A DNA stretch of 64,000 bases from a virus. Both the position numbers and the translations under genes were made by a program. Each line of letters begins with the position of its first letter. Positions within the stretch are counted from its first letter, which is position 1. This document shows, piece by piece, positions 19,344 through 28,809 of the stretch. Location: IMG/VR virus record IMGVR_UViG_3300018080_006015, positions 1-64,000 of that record; one strand, given 5' to 3'. The notes below the pieces were generated by a model. That model was not told the DNA's origin and made no database searches. It saw only the letters and a list, made by a program, of their open reading frames with translations.

Positions 19344-21518
19344 ATGGTTGAAATTAGCGCAAAAGAGCTTGGTGCTTATATAGAAAATAAAAGAAGCTGT
19401 AGGATTTCTGAGTTTGGCTGTAGATTGCAGGCCCGTCATGGAATGCTTGTGTTAAATCTGTCTGATTTTGGGGATGTAATATCATATAAGATATGTGCAA
19501 GGCGATGTTCTGGTAATGGTGCGATATCTGTTAGTGGTTCTAAAGATGAAGTTATTGTAGCTTCAAAGGTATCACAATTAATAGATGTTGATGTGGATCA
19601 AAATAGTCGGATACACCTTGTAAGACCAAAAACATCAACCGGAGATATAGATATATATGGTGTTGTATTAGATATAGAAGACGAAACAGATATTAAAGGC
19701 GAAAATGTGATTAATAAGTGGAAATTATTAATATCTAAGTGTAGCAAGCATAACGGTTTGAGATTGGCCAGAGAAAAATTGTTTGCATCGGAAGGTGCTT
19801 TTATAGATTACAATGGTGTTATTGCATTAAAAACAAAGCCAGAAAATTCATATATTGTTGAAAACAATCGTGTTCGATTTATAGGTCCTTGTGAGATTAG
19901 AGATATTATATTTAAAGACAGTGCAAAAAGACCTCCTGTTACTAAGCAGCAAAATGTACCAATGTTTGCGGCTAGAAATGTACCAGCCCCAGCTGCGATA
20001 CCAGAGGCAAATGATTCTACGGCAGCAGATCTTGCCAGATATGATATAACAAAATATAAGGCTGAAATTCCAATAACAATAGATTCAGCACAGTCAGATT
20101 TGGCACAATATGTATCTTATGATTCCGATGCTGTTGGAGGGTTTGATAAATTTAAGGCCAGTCGCACAAAAATGGTAAAGCATATTCATAGCAATGGAAA
20201 AGACTATGTTTTACTTAAAAGTGGAAGTTCTTGCACTATACCATTATCACCACTTGAAGCCGATACAAGTTATATTTGCATTGTAAATTCTAAAAAAATA
20301 GGGGGCAATGGCAAGATCTTTTTTGGTTTTGTTGCAGATGAGGCAACTCCAAAAGAAATTAAAAATATAATAGCAGATGATCGACTATCTGATAAATACA
20401 TATCTATAAAAACCGGCAAAAAAGCATTTAATAAGCCACATAAACTTTATATATCCATGCCAAAAGAACATTGCTCTGGTGATGTTCTTATTGGTCGTGT
20501 ATTAATTGTTAAGGATATTCATAAAGAAAAAATAGATCCAAGAAAACCAATATCTATTATTGATTCTAGTGGTATATGTGGCCTTCCTCCTGTATATAGC
20601 ATAACTGAAGATTTAGAGATTAATGATAACGCATATAAACTTTCCAAAATGTATTCTAGATATCCATTTACTGCATCTGTAAATGAGAAATACGAAGATA
20701 TCAGCGGGAACATTTCGGCAACAACAGTTTCTGGAATGCGGTGGATTAGTAAAATAGGTGGATTTTTCCCAAACTTAAAAATTATAGATAGTAGAAATGA
20801 TTTTATTAATAACAAGCTTTTAATTTGTAAGGCCGGAGCTGTTAGACCCGCAGATCGAGTGTGGATAGACGTTTTTGATGAAGATAGCTTTTCAGATGAT
20901 GATGTGAAAATTTTAAAAGAATGTAAAATGATTTTTAGCCCATCATTATCGAATGTGCAATTTTTAGAAAATGCGTGTCCAAATGTAACTGTTCATTTAT
21001 CACACCGACCATTACCGGCCGTTCCATTTAGAAAGTCTGCATTTTTTACTAACAAAAATTTCGCATTGACATTTAATAGGAATGATAAAATTACCAAAAT
21101 GTTAATAGATGTGTGGGATCAAAACTGGCCACAACTGGCTGTTGTTGGTGCTCGCGGCATGTATCCTGAAAATGTTATTGCCATAAACGAGTATTTGCCA
21201 TATGAAGAATTGTTATTTATATTTTCAAAGGCAAAATTTATTATTGATATACCTTTAGAACATGATTATCATTCATCATTTTTAAGTTTTGCGTGTATTA
21301 TGGGAGTGCCTGTAGTTAGTTCTAATTGGTTTGTGATGGATAAGAAAAATTGCGAGTATATGTTGCGCGATGGTAATGTGGATAATATTAAGGTTCCATC
21401 AGCAGATACTATTAAATCTGGTATAAATTCAATATTGCGCGTGAAAAGTAATTGTAAAGTTGATTATAAGTTAAACCAAGATATGAAAAAATGTATCAGC
21501 GCCTTCTATTCTGCCTGA
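19344..21518 (+). CDS. Multidomain protein with C-terminal GT-B-like domain
   Basis: A 724-residue protein. Residues 1-205 are beta-rich. About 205-240 is a low-complexity Ala/Pro linker (NVPAPAAIPEAND), and about 245-400 is a second beta-rich domain that could bind carbohydrate. From about residue 437 the text resembles a GT-B transferase: ISATTVSGMRWI, LSHRPLPAVPFR, AVVGARGMYPENV, YLPYEELLFIFSKAKFIIDI and SFACIMGVPVVSS, the last being the usual donor-site region. Its 3' end overlaps by 13 bases the convergent GT10-type gene, with no terminator between. The transferase call is moderate; the binding role of the N-terminal domains is inferred. Confidence 0.6.
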   Translation: MVEISAKELGAYIENKRSCRISEFGCRLQARHGMLVLNLSDFGDVISYKICARRCSGNGAISVSGSKDEVIVASKVSQLIDVDVDQNSRIHLVRPKTSTGDIDIYGVVLDIEDETDIKGENVINKWKLLISKCSKHNGLRLAREKLFASEGAFIDYNGVIALKTKPENSYIVENNRVRFIGPCEIRDIIFKDSAKRPPVTKQQNVPMFAARNVPAPAAIPEANDSTAADLARYDITKYKAEIPITIDSAQSDLAQYVSYDSDAVGGFDKFKASRTKMVKHIHSNGKDYVLLKSGSSCTIPLSPLEADTSYICIVNSKKIGGNGKIFFGFVADEATPKEIKNIIADDRLSDKYISIKTGKKAFNKPHKLYISMPKEHCSGDVLIGRVLIVKDIHKEKIDPRKPISIIDSSGICGLPPVYSITEDLEINDNAYKLSKMYSRYPFTASVNEKYEDISGNISATTVSGMRWISKIGGFFPNLKIIDSRNDFINNKLLICKAGAVRPADRVWIDVFDEDSFSDDDVKILKECKMIFSPSLSNVQFLENACPNVTVHLSHRPLPAVPFRKSAFFTNKNFALTFNRNDKITKMLIDVWDQNWPQLAVVGARGMYPENVIAINEYLPYEELLFIFSKAKFIIDIPLEHDYHSSFLSFACIMGVPVVSSNWFVMDKKNCEYMLRDGNVDNIKVPSADTIKSGINSILRVKSNCKVDYKLNQDMKKCISAFYSA

Positions 21519-22456
21519 CCCCTATAAAACGTATTGATCATTGTTCTCCACATTCTTTTATATGATATGTGATGATATAATGCTTGTGGTATCATTATTT
21601 TATTTTTTAATTTTTGTAAATAACGTTCATATTCATTTTCTGAATATGATTTGATACGTTCCATTAACTTTGGGCCCAAAATATTATATTCTTTTCCATC
21701 TCTTTTTGTGAAATTTCGCAGATCTATATAAGATTGACTTGGGAAGCTAAAAGCATCTATATTGTAGCATCCCATATAGAGTGGAACAGCTCCGCCCTTC
21801 CATACTTCCGGTAATTTTTCTGTAAAATAGTTGAACGAATATGCTGGGTGATAACAATTTTCAGTACATATAGAGAATTTTACTTGACGCAAAATGTCAT
21901 GTTTTGATCTTATGGGGCCTTTGTAATATGGTCTTTTTAATTTAAAATGGCCATACCATGATATTTTATATTTTGATTGTTGTTTGCTTAGAAAGTCAGC
22001 CAATTGTAATCTTAATGAATATAGTTCTGAATTGTGTGTAGATGATTTGTTATTTGCGATAAATACGATTTCGTTTTTTCTTTGCTTCCAAGGAACCCAC
22101 CCTTTGCCAACCTTTTCCCGTTCGATTCCTAAACAGCTTGGGTGGTTTATTTCTATGACGCGCTTTTTTATTCTGTGATTAGTTATGGCTTTAGTAGCCC
22201 AAGTAAAAATATATTTAAATCTTTTTAGAAATGGAATATTGTAATCTTTGGGCAATACGCAAAATGGTTCTAATACTAAAATGTTATCTCCTGGCTTTGG
22301 ATCTCTAATCGAATACCAACCCATTCCAATATTGATTTTTTGTGGATGCTTTTTTTTGCTGTGCCAGATTTCTCCATGTTCGTTTTCAAATATTTTGCGA
22401 TCTGGCCCTGGTTGGGGGGCATATACTATATTTAGATTTACTCGGTTATTTACCAT
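21506..22456 (-). CDS. GT10-family alpha-1,3/4-fucosyltransferase
   Basis: A 316-residue protein (from ATG 22456) with the hallmark GT10 block: FSICTEN followed by YFTEKLPEVWKGGAVPLYMG and the IDLRNF segment. In this family these bind GDP-fucose and shape the catalytic cleft. The upstream ISWYGH segment matches the acceptor-side half. GGAAA stands close before ATG 22456; a TTG at 22522 would add 22 atypical residues. It runs against its neighbours, convergent with the large GT gene and divergent from a GT2 gene 82 bases away. It would transfer L-fucose from GDP-fucose, which gmd and fcl in the same island can supply. Confidence 0.85.
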   Translation of the reverse strand: MVNNRVNLNIVYAPQPGPDRKIFENEHGEIWHSKKKHPQKINIGMGWYSIRDPKPGDNILVLEPFCVLPKDYNIPFLKRFKYIFTWATKAITNHRIKKRVIEINHPSCLGIEREKVGKGWVPWKQRKNEIVFIANNKSSTHNSELYSLRLQLADFLSKQQSKYKISWYGHFKLKRPYYKGPIRSKHDILRQVKFSICTENCYHPAYSFNYFTEKLPEVWKGGAVPLYMGCYNIDAFSFPSQSYIDLRNFTKRDGKEYNILGPKLMERIKSYSENEYERYLQKLKNKIMIPQALYHHISYKRMWRTMINTFYRGQAE

Positions 22457-22538
22457 ATTTTCCGTATATATATTTAATAGTATTCGAGTGATTTTTTGTT
22501 CGTATATTCTGATATATAACAAATAAAAAGAGGGTTAT

Positions 22539-23273
22539 ATGAAGAAATTTGTTATAGTCATTCCAAGTTATAAAAATAGTTGTTGGTACAAGAGAAATTT
22601 ATCTTCTGTTTTATCTCAAAATTATGATAAATTTAGGGCCATTTATGTAGATGACAAGTCTCCGGATAATACGGGAAATTTAGTAGAAGAATTTTTATCT
22701 GCGCAAGATAAAAAAGGTTTGTTTAAATTAATTAAGAACCAAACTAGAGTTGGTGCGATGAAAAATCTGTATGATATGATTCATTCGTGTGATGATGATG
22801 AAATAATTGTAACATTAGATGGTGATGATTGGTTGGCGCACCCAAATGTATTAAATAAATTAAATAAAGTATATTCTGACGAAGATGTTTGGATGACATA
22901 TGGTTCGTATCAAGATCATCCAAACAATTCTAGGGGCTGTTGTAGACCATTTGAACCGATGGTGGTACAACAGAATGTATTTCGTAGGGCGCAATGGAGA
23001 GCATCACATTTAAGGACGTTTTATAAATGGCTATTTGCAAAGATTCGGCAGGAAGATTTTTATGATCCAGATGGTAAATGGTTAGACATGGCTTGGGATT
23101 TAAGTTTTATGATCCCAATGCTTGAAATGTCTGGTCCACATTATCGTTATATACATGATATTCTTTACATTTACAATAATGAGAATCCTATTTCAGATTA
23201 TAAAGTCAATATAAAACGACAAGGGTTTCTAGATCATTTTATAAGAACAAAACCTACCTATAAAAGGCTATAA
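22539..23273 (+). CDS. Family 2 glycosyltransferase
   Basis: A 244-residue GT2-type enzyme. FVIVIPSYKNSCWYKRNL opens the GT-A fold, RAIYVDDKSPDNTGNLV is the second motif, NQTRVGAMKNLYDMI the turn, and IIVTLDGDDWLAHP carries the DGDD metal-binding site, a very typical GT2 signature. Later MAWDLSFMIPMLEM takes the place of the acidic catalytic helix. AGAGGG lies before ATG 22539. It is divergent from the GT10-type gene and followed by the GT11-type gene, so all three may act on one fucosylated product. Specificity is unknown. Confidence 0.85.
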   Translation: MKKFVIVIPSYKNSCWYKRNLSSVLSQNYDKFRAIYVDDKSPDNTGNLVEEFLSAQDKKGLFKLIKNQTRVGAMKNLYDMIHSCDDDEIIVTLDGDDWLAHPNVLNKLNKVYSDEDVWMTYGSYQDHPNNSRGCCRPFEPMVVQQNVFRRAQWRASHLRTFYKWLFAKIRQEDFYDPDGKWLDMAWDLSFMIPMLEMSGPHYRYIHDILYIYNNENPISDYKVNIKRQGFLDHFIRTKPTYKRL

Positions 23274-23310
23274 TAATATCAGCCATAAGCATATGTGTTT
23301 GGAGTAGTGA

Positions 23311-24051
23311 ATGTCTATAACTTTTTTGCAATTAGGAAATTATGGTCGAATTGGAAATTCATTATTTCAAGCCGCAACAACTATTTCTCATGCTTTATCT
23401 AACAATACCGATTATATATTTCCAAAATGTCCATTATTAGAATGTTTTGTAAATATTCCAAGAAATAAATTTGTTGATATAAATGAAATTTGTAGTTCTT
23501 TTACGTATGAAGAGCCTCATTTTCATTATTCTAAAATACCATTTAAATCTAATATGAATTTACATGGGTATTTTCAAAGTGAGAAGTATTTTAAAGATTA
23601 TACAGATTTAATTAGAGAAACATTATGTCCAAGATATGATGGGCGAATCAAACCTGGTGTTGCAAGTATACATGTAAGGCGAGGGGATTATATTCAGCCA
23701 CATCTTAGTGGGTGTTATAATATATTGGGAATGGATTATTACACAAAAGCTATGGAGATTATAAAGGCACGAAAATATTTGGTTTTTTCTGATGATATTA
23801 TGTGGTGTAAAAAGAATTTTGTTGGAGATAAGTTTACTTTTGTAGAGAATGATAAAGATTATATAGATTTATATATTATGAGCAAATGCGAAAATAATAT
23901 AATAGCAAATTCTTCTTTTTCTTGGTGGGCAGCCTGGTTAAATAAAAACCCAAGTAAGACGGTAATAGCTCCAAAGAAATGGTTTGGTCCAAAATTATCG
24001 CCAACACATAATACGTCTGATTTAATTCCTAAAGGGTGGGTATTGTTATAG
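23311..24051 (+). CDS. GT11-family alpha-1,2-fucosyltransferase
   Basis: A 246-residue protein with the GT11 signature: HVRRGDY at residues 121-127, the GDP-fucose-contact motif of alpha-1,2 and alpha-1,6 fucosyltransferases, and NSSFSWWAAWLN from about residue 200, the second diagnostic block. The N-terminal LGNYGRIGNSLFQAA is the usual GT11 opening and LHGYFQSEKYF follows in the expected place. Length is close to, though slightly shorter than, bacterial GT11 enzymes. It would add fucose in alpha-1,2 linkage, probably onto galactose; the acceptor is inferred from family knowledge only. A homing endonuclease gene follows. Confidence 0.9.
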   Translation: MSITFLQLGNYGRIGNSLFQAATTISHALSNNTDYIFPKCPLLECFVNIPRNKFVDINEICSSFTYEEPHFHYSKIPFKSNMNLHGYFQSEKYFKDYTDLIRETLCPRYDGRIKPGVASIHVRRGDYIQPHLSGCYNILGMDYYTKAMEIIKARKYLVFSDDIMWCKKNFVGDKFTFVENDKDYIDLYIMSKCENNIIANSSFSWWAAWLNKNPSKTVIAPKKWFGPKLSPTHNTSDLIPKGWVLL

Positions 24052-24090
24052 TGTTTTCTGGTAAAATATGGAATACAACCACATTAAGAT

Positions 24091-25170
24091 ATGGGAAAAA
24101 AGAGAATAGATAGAGATTTAGTAGTAAAAACATATAAAAAGCTTGGCAGGGTGAAATTAACTGCAGAACACCTATCAATAAGTGTACGTAGTGTTTCAAA
24201 TATATTAAAAGAGCGAAATATTCCATCAGTACCAAGAAATTTACGAAATAAAAAATATGAAATAAACTGTAATTTTTTCAAAAATATAGACACACAAGAA
24301 AAGGCGTATATTTTAGGATTTTTATATGGTGATGGTTGTATAATTCAACATAAAAGTAAAAAATATTCTATGTCATTGGAAATAAAATCGGAAGATGCAT
24401 ATATTTTAGACGAAATGAAAAAACATATGGAAAGCACACATCCATTATATTACAGAAAGCGAAATAAAAAATGGAGTGAAACGGCAACGCTTGTAATAAC
24501 TAATCAAAAAATGTGTAATGATCTAATTAAGCATGGCATGCATGTTAGAAAGAGTTTTGACCTGGAATTTCCACATAAGATGAACCAGCTTTTATATTCA
24601 CATTTTATAAGAGGATTGTCAGATAGTGATGCTTATATAGGTATTGATAAAAAAAATAGAGCTACCTGGAATTTTATAGGAACGTCAGAAATTTGTCATT
24701 CTATTAAAACAATTTTATTAGAACAAAATATTTCGACACGCTTAAAAGTTGTAAATCGTTATTCTAGACCATTAATGAGGGTGGTTTGTACGCGAAAAAG
24801 TGACATAATAAAGTTATATAAATTTTTGTATAATGAATCTACAATACATTTAACAAGGAAATATGATATATTTTCTAATGTAAAATATAAACCAAGACCA
24901 GATATGTCAGGAAAAAATAATCCGTTTTATGGGCGTAAACATACAATGGAGGCAAAATTAAAAAACCGCTTAGCTCATCTTGGTAAAATATATAAAAAAT
25001 CTAATGTTGATGTAACTGGAGAAAATAATCCCAATTCAAAACTTACAAAAGAACAAGTAATATATATAAGAAATAATAATATAGACACAAAAGAACTTGT
25101 GGGATTGTTTGGGGTCAATGCAAGCACTATAAACAGAGTTAAAAATGGCTCAACTTGGTGTTGTATATAG
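24091..25170 (+). CDS. Free-standing LAGLIDADG homing endonuclease
   Basis: A 359-residue protein. Residues 1-50 look like a helix-turn-helix (HLSISVRSVSNILKERNI). The first LAGLIDADG motif is AYILGFLYGDGCI (about residues 70-82), and the second is the weaker HFIRGLSDSDAYI (about 170-182). The C-terminus adds a NUMOD3-like repeat (GKNNPFYGRKHTMEAK) and a second DNA-binding module (NPNSKLTKEQVIYIR), the usual DNA-contact tail of homing endonucleases. It would cut an allele lacking the gene and spread by repair. Flanking genes look intact, so it sits between genes and not inside one. The unusual second motif may mean reduced activity. Confidence 0.85.
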   Translation: MGKKRIDRDLVVKTYKKLGRVKLTAEHLSISVRSVSNILKERNIPSVPRNLRNKKYEINCNFFKNIDTQEKAYILGFLYGDGCIIQHKSKKYSMSLEIKSEDAYILDEMKKHMESTHPLYYRKRNKKWSETATLVITNQKMCNDLIKHGMHVRKSFDLEFPHKMNQLLYSHFIRGLSDSDAYIGIDKKNRATWNFIGTSEICHSIKTILLEQNISTRLKVVNRYSRPLMRVVCTRKSDIIKLYKFLYNESTIHLTRKYDIFSNVKYKPRPDMSGKNNPFYGRKHTMEAKLKNRLAHLGKIYKKSNVDVTGENNPNSKLTKEQVIYIRNNNIDTKELVGLFGVNASTINRVKNGSTWCCI

Positions 25171-25206
25171 GCGAAATTATTGATATTTTAGCGTTATAGA
25201 GAAATT

Positions 25207-26199
25207 ATGATAAAAGTTTTATTCTTACCTCTTAATTATGGCGAAGTGATTCAACGTGGCGTTTATGATGCTTTCGAACAGGCCGGGTGTGAATTGCAAG
25301 TATTTGATTATTTTGCTGTTTATCATAATCGCAGAAAAAACATAAGGGCTACCAGAAGTGAGTTAATTAAAAGGGCATCAGAGTTTAGGCCAGATTTAAT
25401 ACATATGCAAATTCAGCATACAACAATTATTGATGCCGGAACTATACGTGAGCTGAAGAGATTATTGCCGAATTCTATTGTTACAAATTGGACAGGCGAT
25501 GTTAGAAATTACGTGCCAAAATCTTTTAAAAATATTGCTCAAATTGCTGATTATAATTTAATATCATCTACTGGCCAACTGGAAATGTTCAAAAAACAAA
25601 TAAAAGGAAGACATGTTGGTTATTGGCAAATTGGGTATGATCCTAAATTGTATCATCCGTCATATGAACCGCCTTTAAATTTTGATTATGATATAGTTTT
25701 TATTGCCAATAATAATGTAAAAGAGGGTTATCCGGGGCGACCAGAGAGAGAGAAAGTTTGTCGATTATTGAGAAAAGCATTTGACAGACGATTTGGATTG
25801 TTTGGATCTGGTTGGCCCCGAAATTTTCGTTCAAGCGGAAGTGTAGATCAGAAAAGGGTAGCAAAATTTTATCATAAAAGTTGCTGTCTTTTAAGTGTAA
25901 GTCATTATAATAACTTGTCACATTATTTTTCTGATCGTCTTTTGATGTGTCTTGCGAGTGGTAGGCCGACAATATCTTTAAAATTTCCTAATTGGCAATC
26001 TTATTTTACAAACAACTGTGATTTGGTTATAGCAAATTCTATCGAGGACATAGTAACAAAAACAAAACACATGTTACAGAATCCAGATTTGGCAAATTAT
26101 ATTGGCAAATCGGGTGCAGAAAAAGTATTTGCGGAACATACTTATTTGAGTAGGATCAAAGAATTACTAGATATGGTTGGTTTGTCAGGTAGAATATAG
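25207..26199 (+). CDS. CgeB-like glycosyltransferase (GT-B)
   Basis: A 330-residue protein like the CgeB/Glyco_trans_1_2 family. The N-terminal half has IKVLFLPLNYGEVIQRGVYDAF and PDLIHMQIQH; the C-terminal half has DYDIVFIANNN, RFGLFGSGWPRNF, YHKSCCLLSVSHYNNLSHYFSDRL and MCLASGRPTISLKF. The FSDRLLMCLASGRP phrase is the donor-site helix and loop of this family. It is followed after 8 bases by a sulfotransferase gene. This group includes polysaccharide and spore-coat enzymes, so sugar transfer is likely; substrate unknown. Confidence 0.8.
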   Translation: MIKVLFLPLNYGEVIQRGVYDAFEQAGCELQVFDYFAVYHNRRKNIRATRSELIKRASEFRPDLIHMQIQHTTIIDAGTIRELKRLLPNSIVTNWTGDVRNYVPKSFKNIAQIADYNLISSTGQLEMFKKQIKGRHVGYWQIGYDPKLYHPSYEPPLNFDYDIVFIANNNVKEGYPGRPEREKVCRLLRKAFDRRFGLFGSGWPRNFRSSGSVDQKRVAKFYHKSCCLLSVSHYNNLSHYFSDRLLMCLASGRPTISLKFPNWQSYFTNNCDLVIANSIEDIVTKTKHMLQNPDLANYIGKSGAEKVFAEHTYLSRIKELLDMVGLSGRI

Positions 26200-26207
26200 G
26201 TAATTTT

Positions 26208-26951
26208 ATGATTATAGGTGAAAATTTTGTTTTTATTCATAACCCACATACCGGCGGGGCGTTTATTAGATCTGCGTTTCGTGAGGCGTTGCCATCTGCA
26301 TTTTCTATGAAGTTGGAGGATTGGCATAAGCCTATAGATAGCTTACAGATAAAATATAGGGATAAGATAAAGTTTGGTATGGTTCGAAATCCTTGGGCCT
26401 GGTATGTTTCTTTTTATTTGCACCAACAGCCAAACGGTCAGTTTCTTAGATTATTTTTGGACGGAAAAAGCAATGAATTTTCTAGATTTTTGAGCAATAT
26501 GCTATCTACAAATTTTATAAAAAAGCGAATTGATAGCAAGTTTCATCCTGTGGGAAATCCTTATTTGCCGGTAGGGGTTCCAAAATTTAAGTATATGCAT
26601 AGCTTAGATGTTGGATTTTTCAGTTATCGGTATATTTATATGTTTTGTTTTAATTATAAAGAAATATTTAACGAAGAAAACAAAACAAATATTATAAGAA
26701 ATCATGATAAGTGGTTATCTTTGGATGTTGTTGGAAAAACAGAAAATCTTGTTGCTGATTTGTCTAATTTTTGTATTAAATACAAATTACCGGTTAATAA
26801 AAAACATATGAGTAAATGGCATAAAAGGCCAAAAGAAAATAGTTATACGAAAAAGCCTTATACAAAATATTATAACTCTGATTTGATTAGGCTTGTGGAA
26901 CAAAAAGATAGAATGATAATAAAAAAATATGGGTACAAATATGGCTCATAA
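26208..26951 (+). CDS. Sulfotransferase family protein
   Basis: A 247-residue protein with a PAPS-binding pattern: FVFIHNPHTGGAFIRSAF at residues 8-25 corresponds to the 5'-phosphosulfate loop, and FGMVRNPWAWYVSFY corresponds to the 3'-phosphate contact, RNPW being typical of carbohydrate sulfotransferases. KWHKRPKENSYTKKPYTKYY near the end resembles the close of Sulfotransfer_2-type proteins. It would move sulfate from PAPS to a hydroxyl of a glycan. The loop reads HTGGA where others have KTGGT or KCGST, so activity is likely but unproved. It overlaps the next gene by up to 23 bases. Confidence 0.75.
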   Translation: MIIGENFVFIHNPHTGGAFIRSAFREALPSAFSMKLEDWHKPIDSLQIKYRDKIKFGMVRNPWAWYVSFYLHQQPNGQFLRLFLDGKSNEFSRFLSNMLSTNFIKKRIDSKFHPVGNPYLPVGVPKFKYMHSLDVGFFSYRYIYMFCFNYKEIFNEENKTNIIRNHDKWLSLDVVGKTENLVADLSNFCIKYKLPVNKKHMSKWHKRPKENSYTKKPYTKYYNSDLIRLVEQKDRMIIKKYGYKYGS

Positions 26952-27918
26952 TGTTCACAAAAACAAATTAGTACCACCTGGTCAATCTTACAAATTACCC
27001 ACCCTTTTAGTTTCGTCTGTACATCGATCTTCTAAGCAGTCGCAGGCTCATGGTGGTGTTTATTTGGTGAATTTGAATACTGGTAAGTATAAAAATTTGT
27101 TTTTAGCTAAGCATGATGTTAGTTTACATGGGCGTGGTGGTGAGCGTGGTTTTCGTGGAATAGCATTTTGGAAAGGTAAAACATATTTGGGATTGCATGA
27201 CGGTGTTCAAATATATAATCAAAAGTTTAAGCATATAGATACAATTAGACAGGATAATTATCTGGGAAGTGTTCATGAAATTTGTATTTTTCAGGGAACA
27301 TTATATGTGGTTTCTACAAATTACGATTCGATTATTGCATTTAATTTACAAAACAATAAAATGATTAATTGTATGACAATAAAACATAAAAATAAGAATC
27401 AGTTTTTTTTATGTAAAAAAAATAATCCACCGATAAAAGCTGATTCACTACATATAAACAATGTATATGCAGATAATCGTGGGGTATTTTGCTCTGGTAC
27501 TAATTTTTCGTCACTTTTGCAAATAAAAAACAATGTACTTAAAGTGTTTTCTAGGGTTTTACCAGGAACACATAATTGTCGTCCTTATATGAATGATAAA
27601 ATTATTTGTAATGATACTCAAAGAGGGCGTTTAGCTATTCTTTCGATTGGTGGACGTTGTGATAAATATGTAAATGTTAGACGAATAGGCCATAACCAAA
27701 TGGTTGGTGCAGATCGTTCTGAGAAAATAGCCAGACAACCATTTGCAAGGGGATTAACATTTGATGATCGGGTAATTATTGGAGGATCTTCGCCGGATAT
27801 GATTTCTGTATATAATAAAAATGATTTATCTCATATTAAAACAATAAATTTGTCCATGAATATTACACATTGTATTCATGGATTAGAGATTTATCCATAT
27901 CAGCAAGACGTGGTGTAA
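26929..27918 (+). CDS. Predicted beta-propeller protein, TIGR03032/DUF4915-like
   Basis: A 329-residue protein made of short beta repeats: GGVYLVNLNTGKYKNLF, GIAFWKGKTYLGLHDGVQI, HEICIFQGTLYVVST, ARGLTFDDRVIIGGSSP and HCIHGLEIYP. The rhythm and phrases such as HINNVYADNRGVFC are like the propeller proteins (TIGR03032/DUF4915 style) that occur in glycan clusters beside sulfotransferases. Biochemical role is unknown. The start is ATG 26929 or, in the same frame, 26941, which overlaps the sulfotransferase stop. A second sulfotransferase gene follows after 1 base, so the three are probably one unit. Confidence 0.55.
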   Translation: MGTNMAHNVHKNKLVPPGQSYKLPTLLVSSVHRSSKQSQAHGGVYLVNLNTGKYKNLFLAKHDVSLHGRGGERGFRGIAFWKGKTYLGLHDGVQIYNQKFKHIDTIRQDNYLGSVHEICIFQGTLYVVSTNYDSIIAFNLQNNKMINCMTIKHKNKNQFFLCKKNNPPIKADSLHINNVYADNRGVFCSGTNFSSLLQIKNNVLKVFSRVLPGTHNCRPYMNDKIICNDTQRGRLAILSIGGRCDKYVNVRRIGHNQMVGADRSEKIARQPFARGLTFDDRVIIGGSSPDMISVYNKNDLSHIKTINLSMNITHCIHGLEIYPYQQDVV

Positions 27919-27919
27919 T

Positions 27920-28717
27920 ATGAGTAAGATTTCCAGATTATTTTTCTGTATAAATTCTGGTCGTTCTGGATCACATTATCTTCAAAAGTTGTTAAGCACT
28001 TCTCCAGAAATAGCATCTTTTGGTGAACAAGCGCCAACAATGAGCGGAAAATATTTACATGCAGTTAATAAATATCCTTATTCTGTCTCTTATGATGATA
28101 GAAAAATAAAAACAGATAAGATAGAAAACATTATTACAAACCTACCCAAATCAAAACTTGTTTATAGTGAAACAAATCATATGTTTATAAAAACGTTTTT
28201 TGATGTGGTTATTGACCATTTTGGACCAAAAGTAGAAGTTATTATTTTACGAAGGAATTTAGCAAATACATTAAAAAGCTTTATAGAGCTAGATTATTTG
28301 GGAAAAAATCACGTGTCTTATGATTGGATGGTTAACACAGATTCTCCCACGGCGGCTACAAGGGCTTTGGGTAAATTCAAGCAGATGAGTCATTATAATC
28401 GTTGTATTGCTTATTTGTTAGATATTGAGGCTAGAGCGTTGCGTTTCCAAAAAGATTATCCTAACATAAAAACACACGAAGTAAGAGTTGAAAATCTTAA
28501 CGACGTTAAAAATGTTAAAATATTTTTTAAACAATTAGGCATCTCATACACAAAGGAAACACAATCTGTATTAGGAAACGCCGTTAATACAAGACAAAGT
28601 AGAAAAAAACATTTTAATAACATAACAACAGTAGATCTTTGTGCGAAAAAATGCAGACAATATATTAATCGCGCTAAAGTTGCTGGAATTGATGTTCCAA
28701 ATGTTAAGATTATTTAA
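27920..28717 (+). CDS. Sulfotransferase family protein
   Basis: A 265-residue protein with LFFCINSGRSGSHYLQKLL near the N-terminus; the GRSGSHYL loop is a clear 5'-phosphosulfate-binding motif. VEVIILRRNLANTLKSFIEL supplies the 3'-phosphate-binding region with its Arg and Ser. A Glu-rich helix and YTKETQSVLGN complete a single-domain sulfotransferase. It would use host-made PAPS, since no APS kinase or ATP sulfurylase is visible. It belongs to a different subgroup from its neighbours, which argues for a different acceptor position. A 92-base gap follows with no feature I can support. Confidence 0.8.
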   Translation: MSKISRLFFCINSGRSGSHYLQKLLSTSPEIASFGEQAPTMSGKYLHAVNKYPYSVSYDDRKIKTDKIENIITNLPKSKLVYSETNHMFIKTFFDVVIDHFGPKVEVIILRRNLANTLKSFIELDYLGKNHVSYDWMVNTDSPTAATRALGKFKQMSHYNRCIAYLLDIEARALRFQKDYPNIKTHEVRVENLNDVKNVKIFFKQLGISYTKETQSVLGNAVNTRQSRKKHFNNITTVDLCAKKCRQYINRAKVAGIDVPNVKII

Positions 28718-28809
28718 TTGTAGGGACATTATATTATCTGATCAATTTTTGGTTGAGTAATTGTTGTTGTAATATTAAAATGTAAAAGAATTTAATATAA
28801 GGCTTTATA

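Noticed and set aside
22457-22522. TTG start for the GT10-type gene
   Set aside because: The added 22 residues do not resemble GT10 enzymes, and ATG 22456 has GGAAA just before it.
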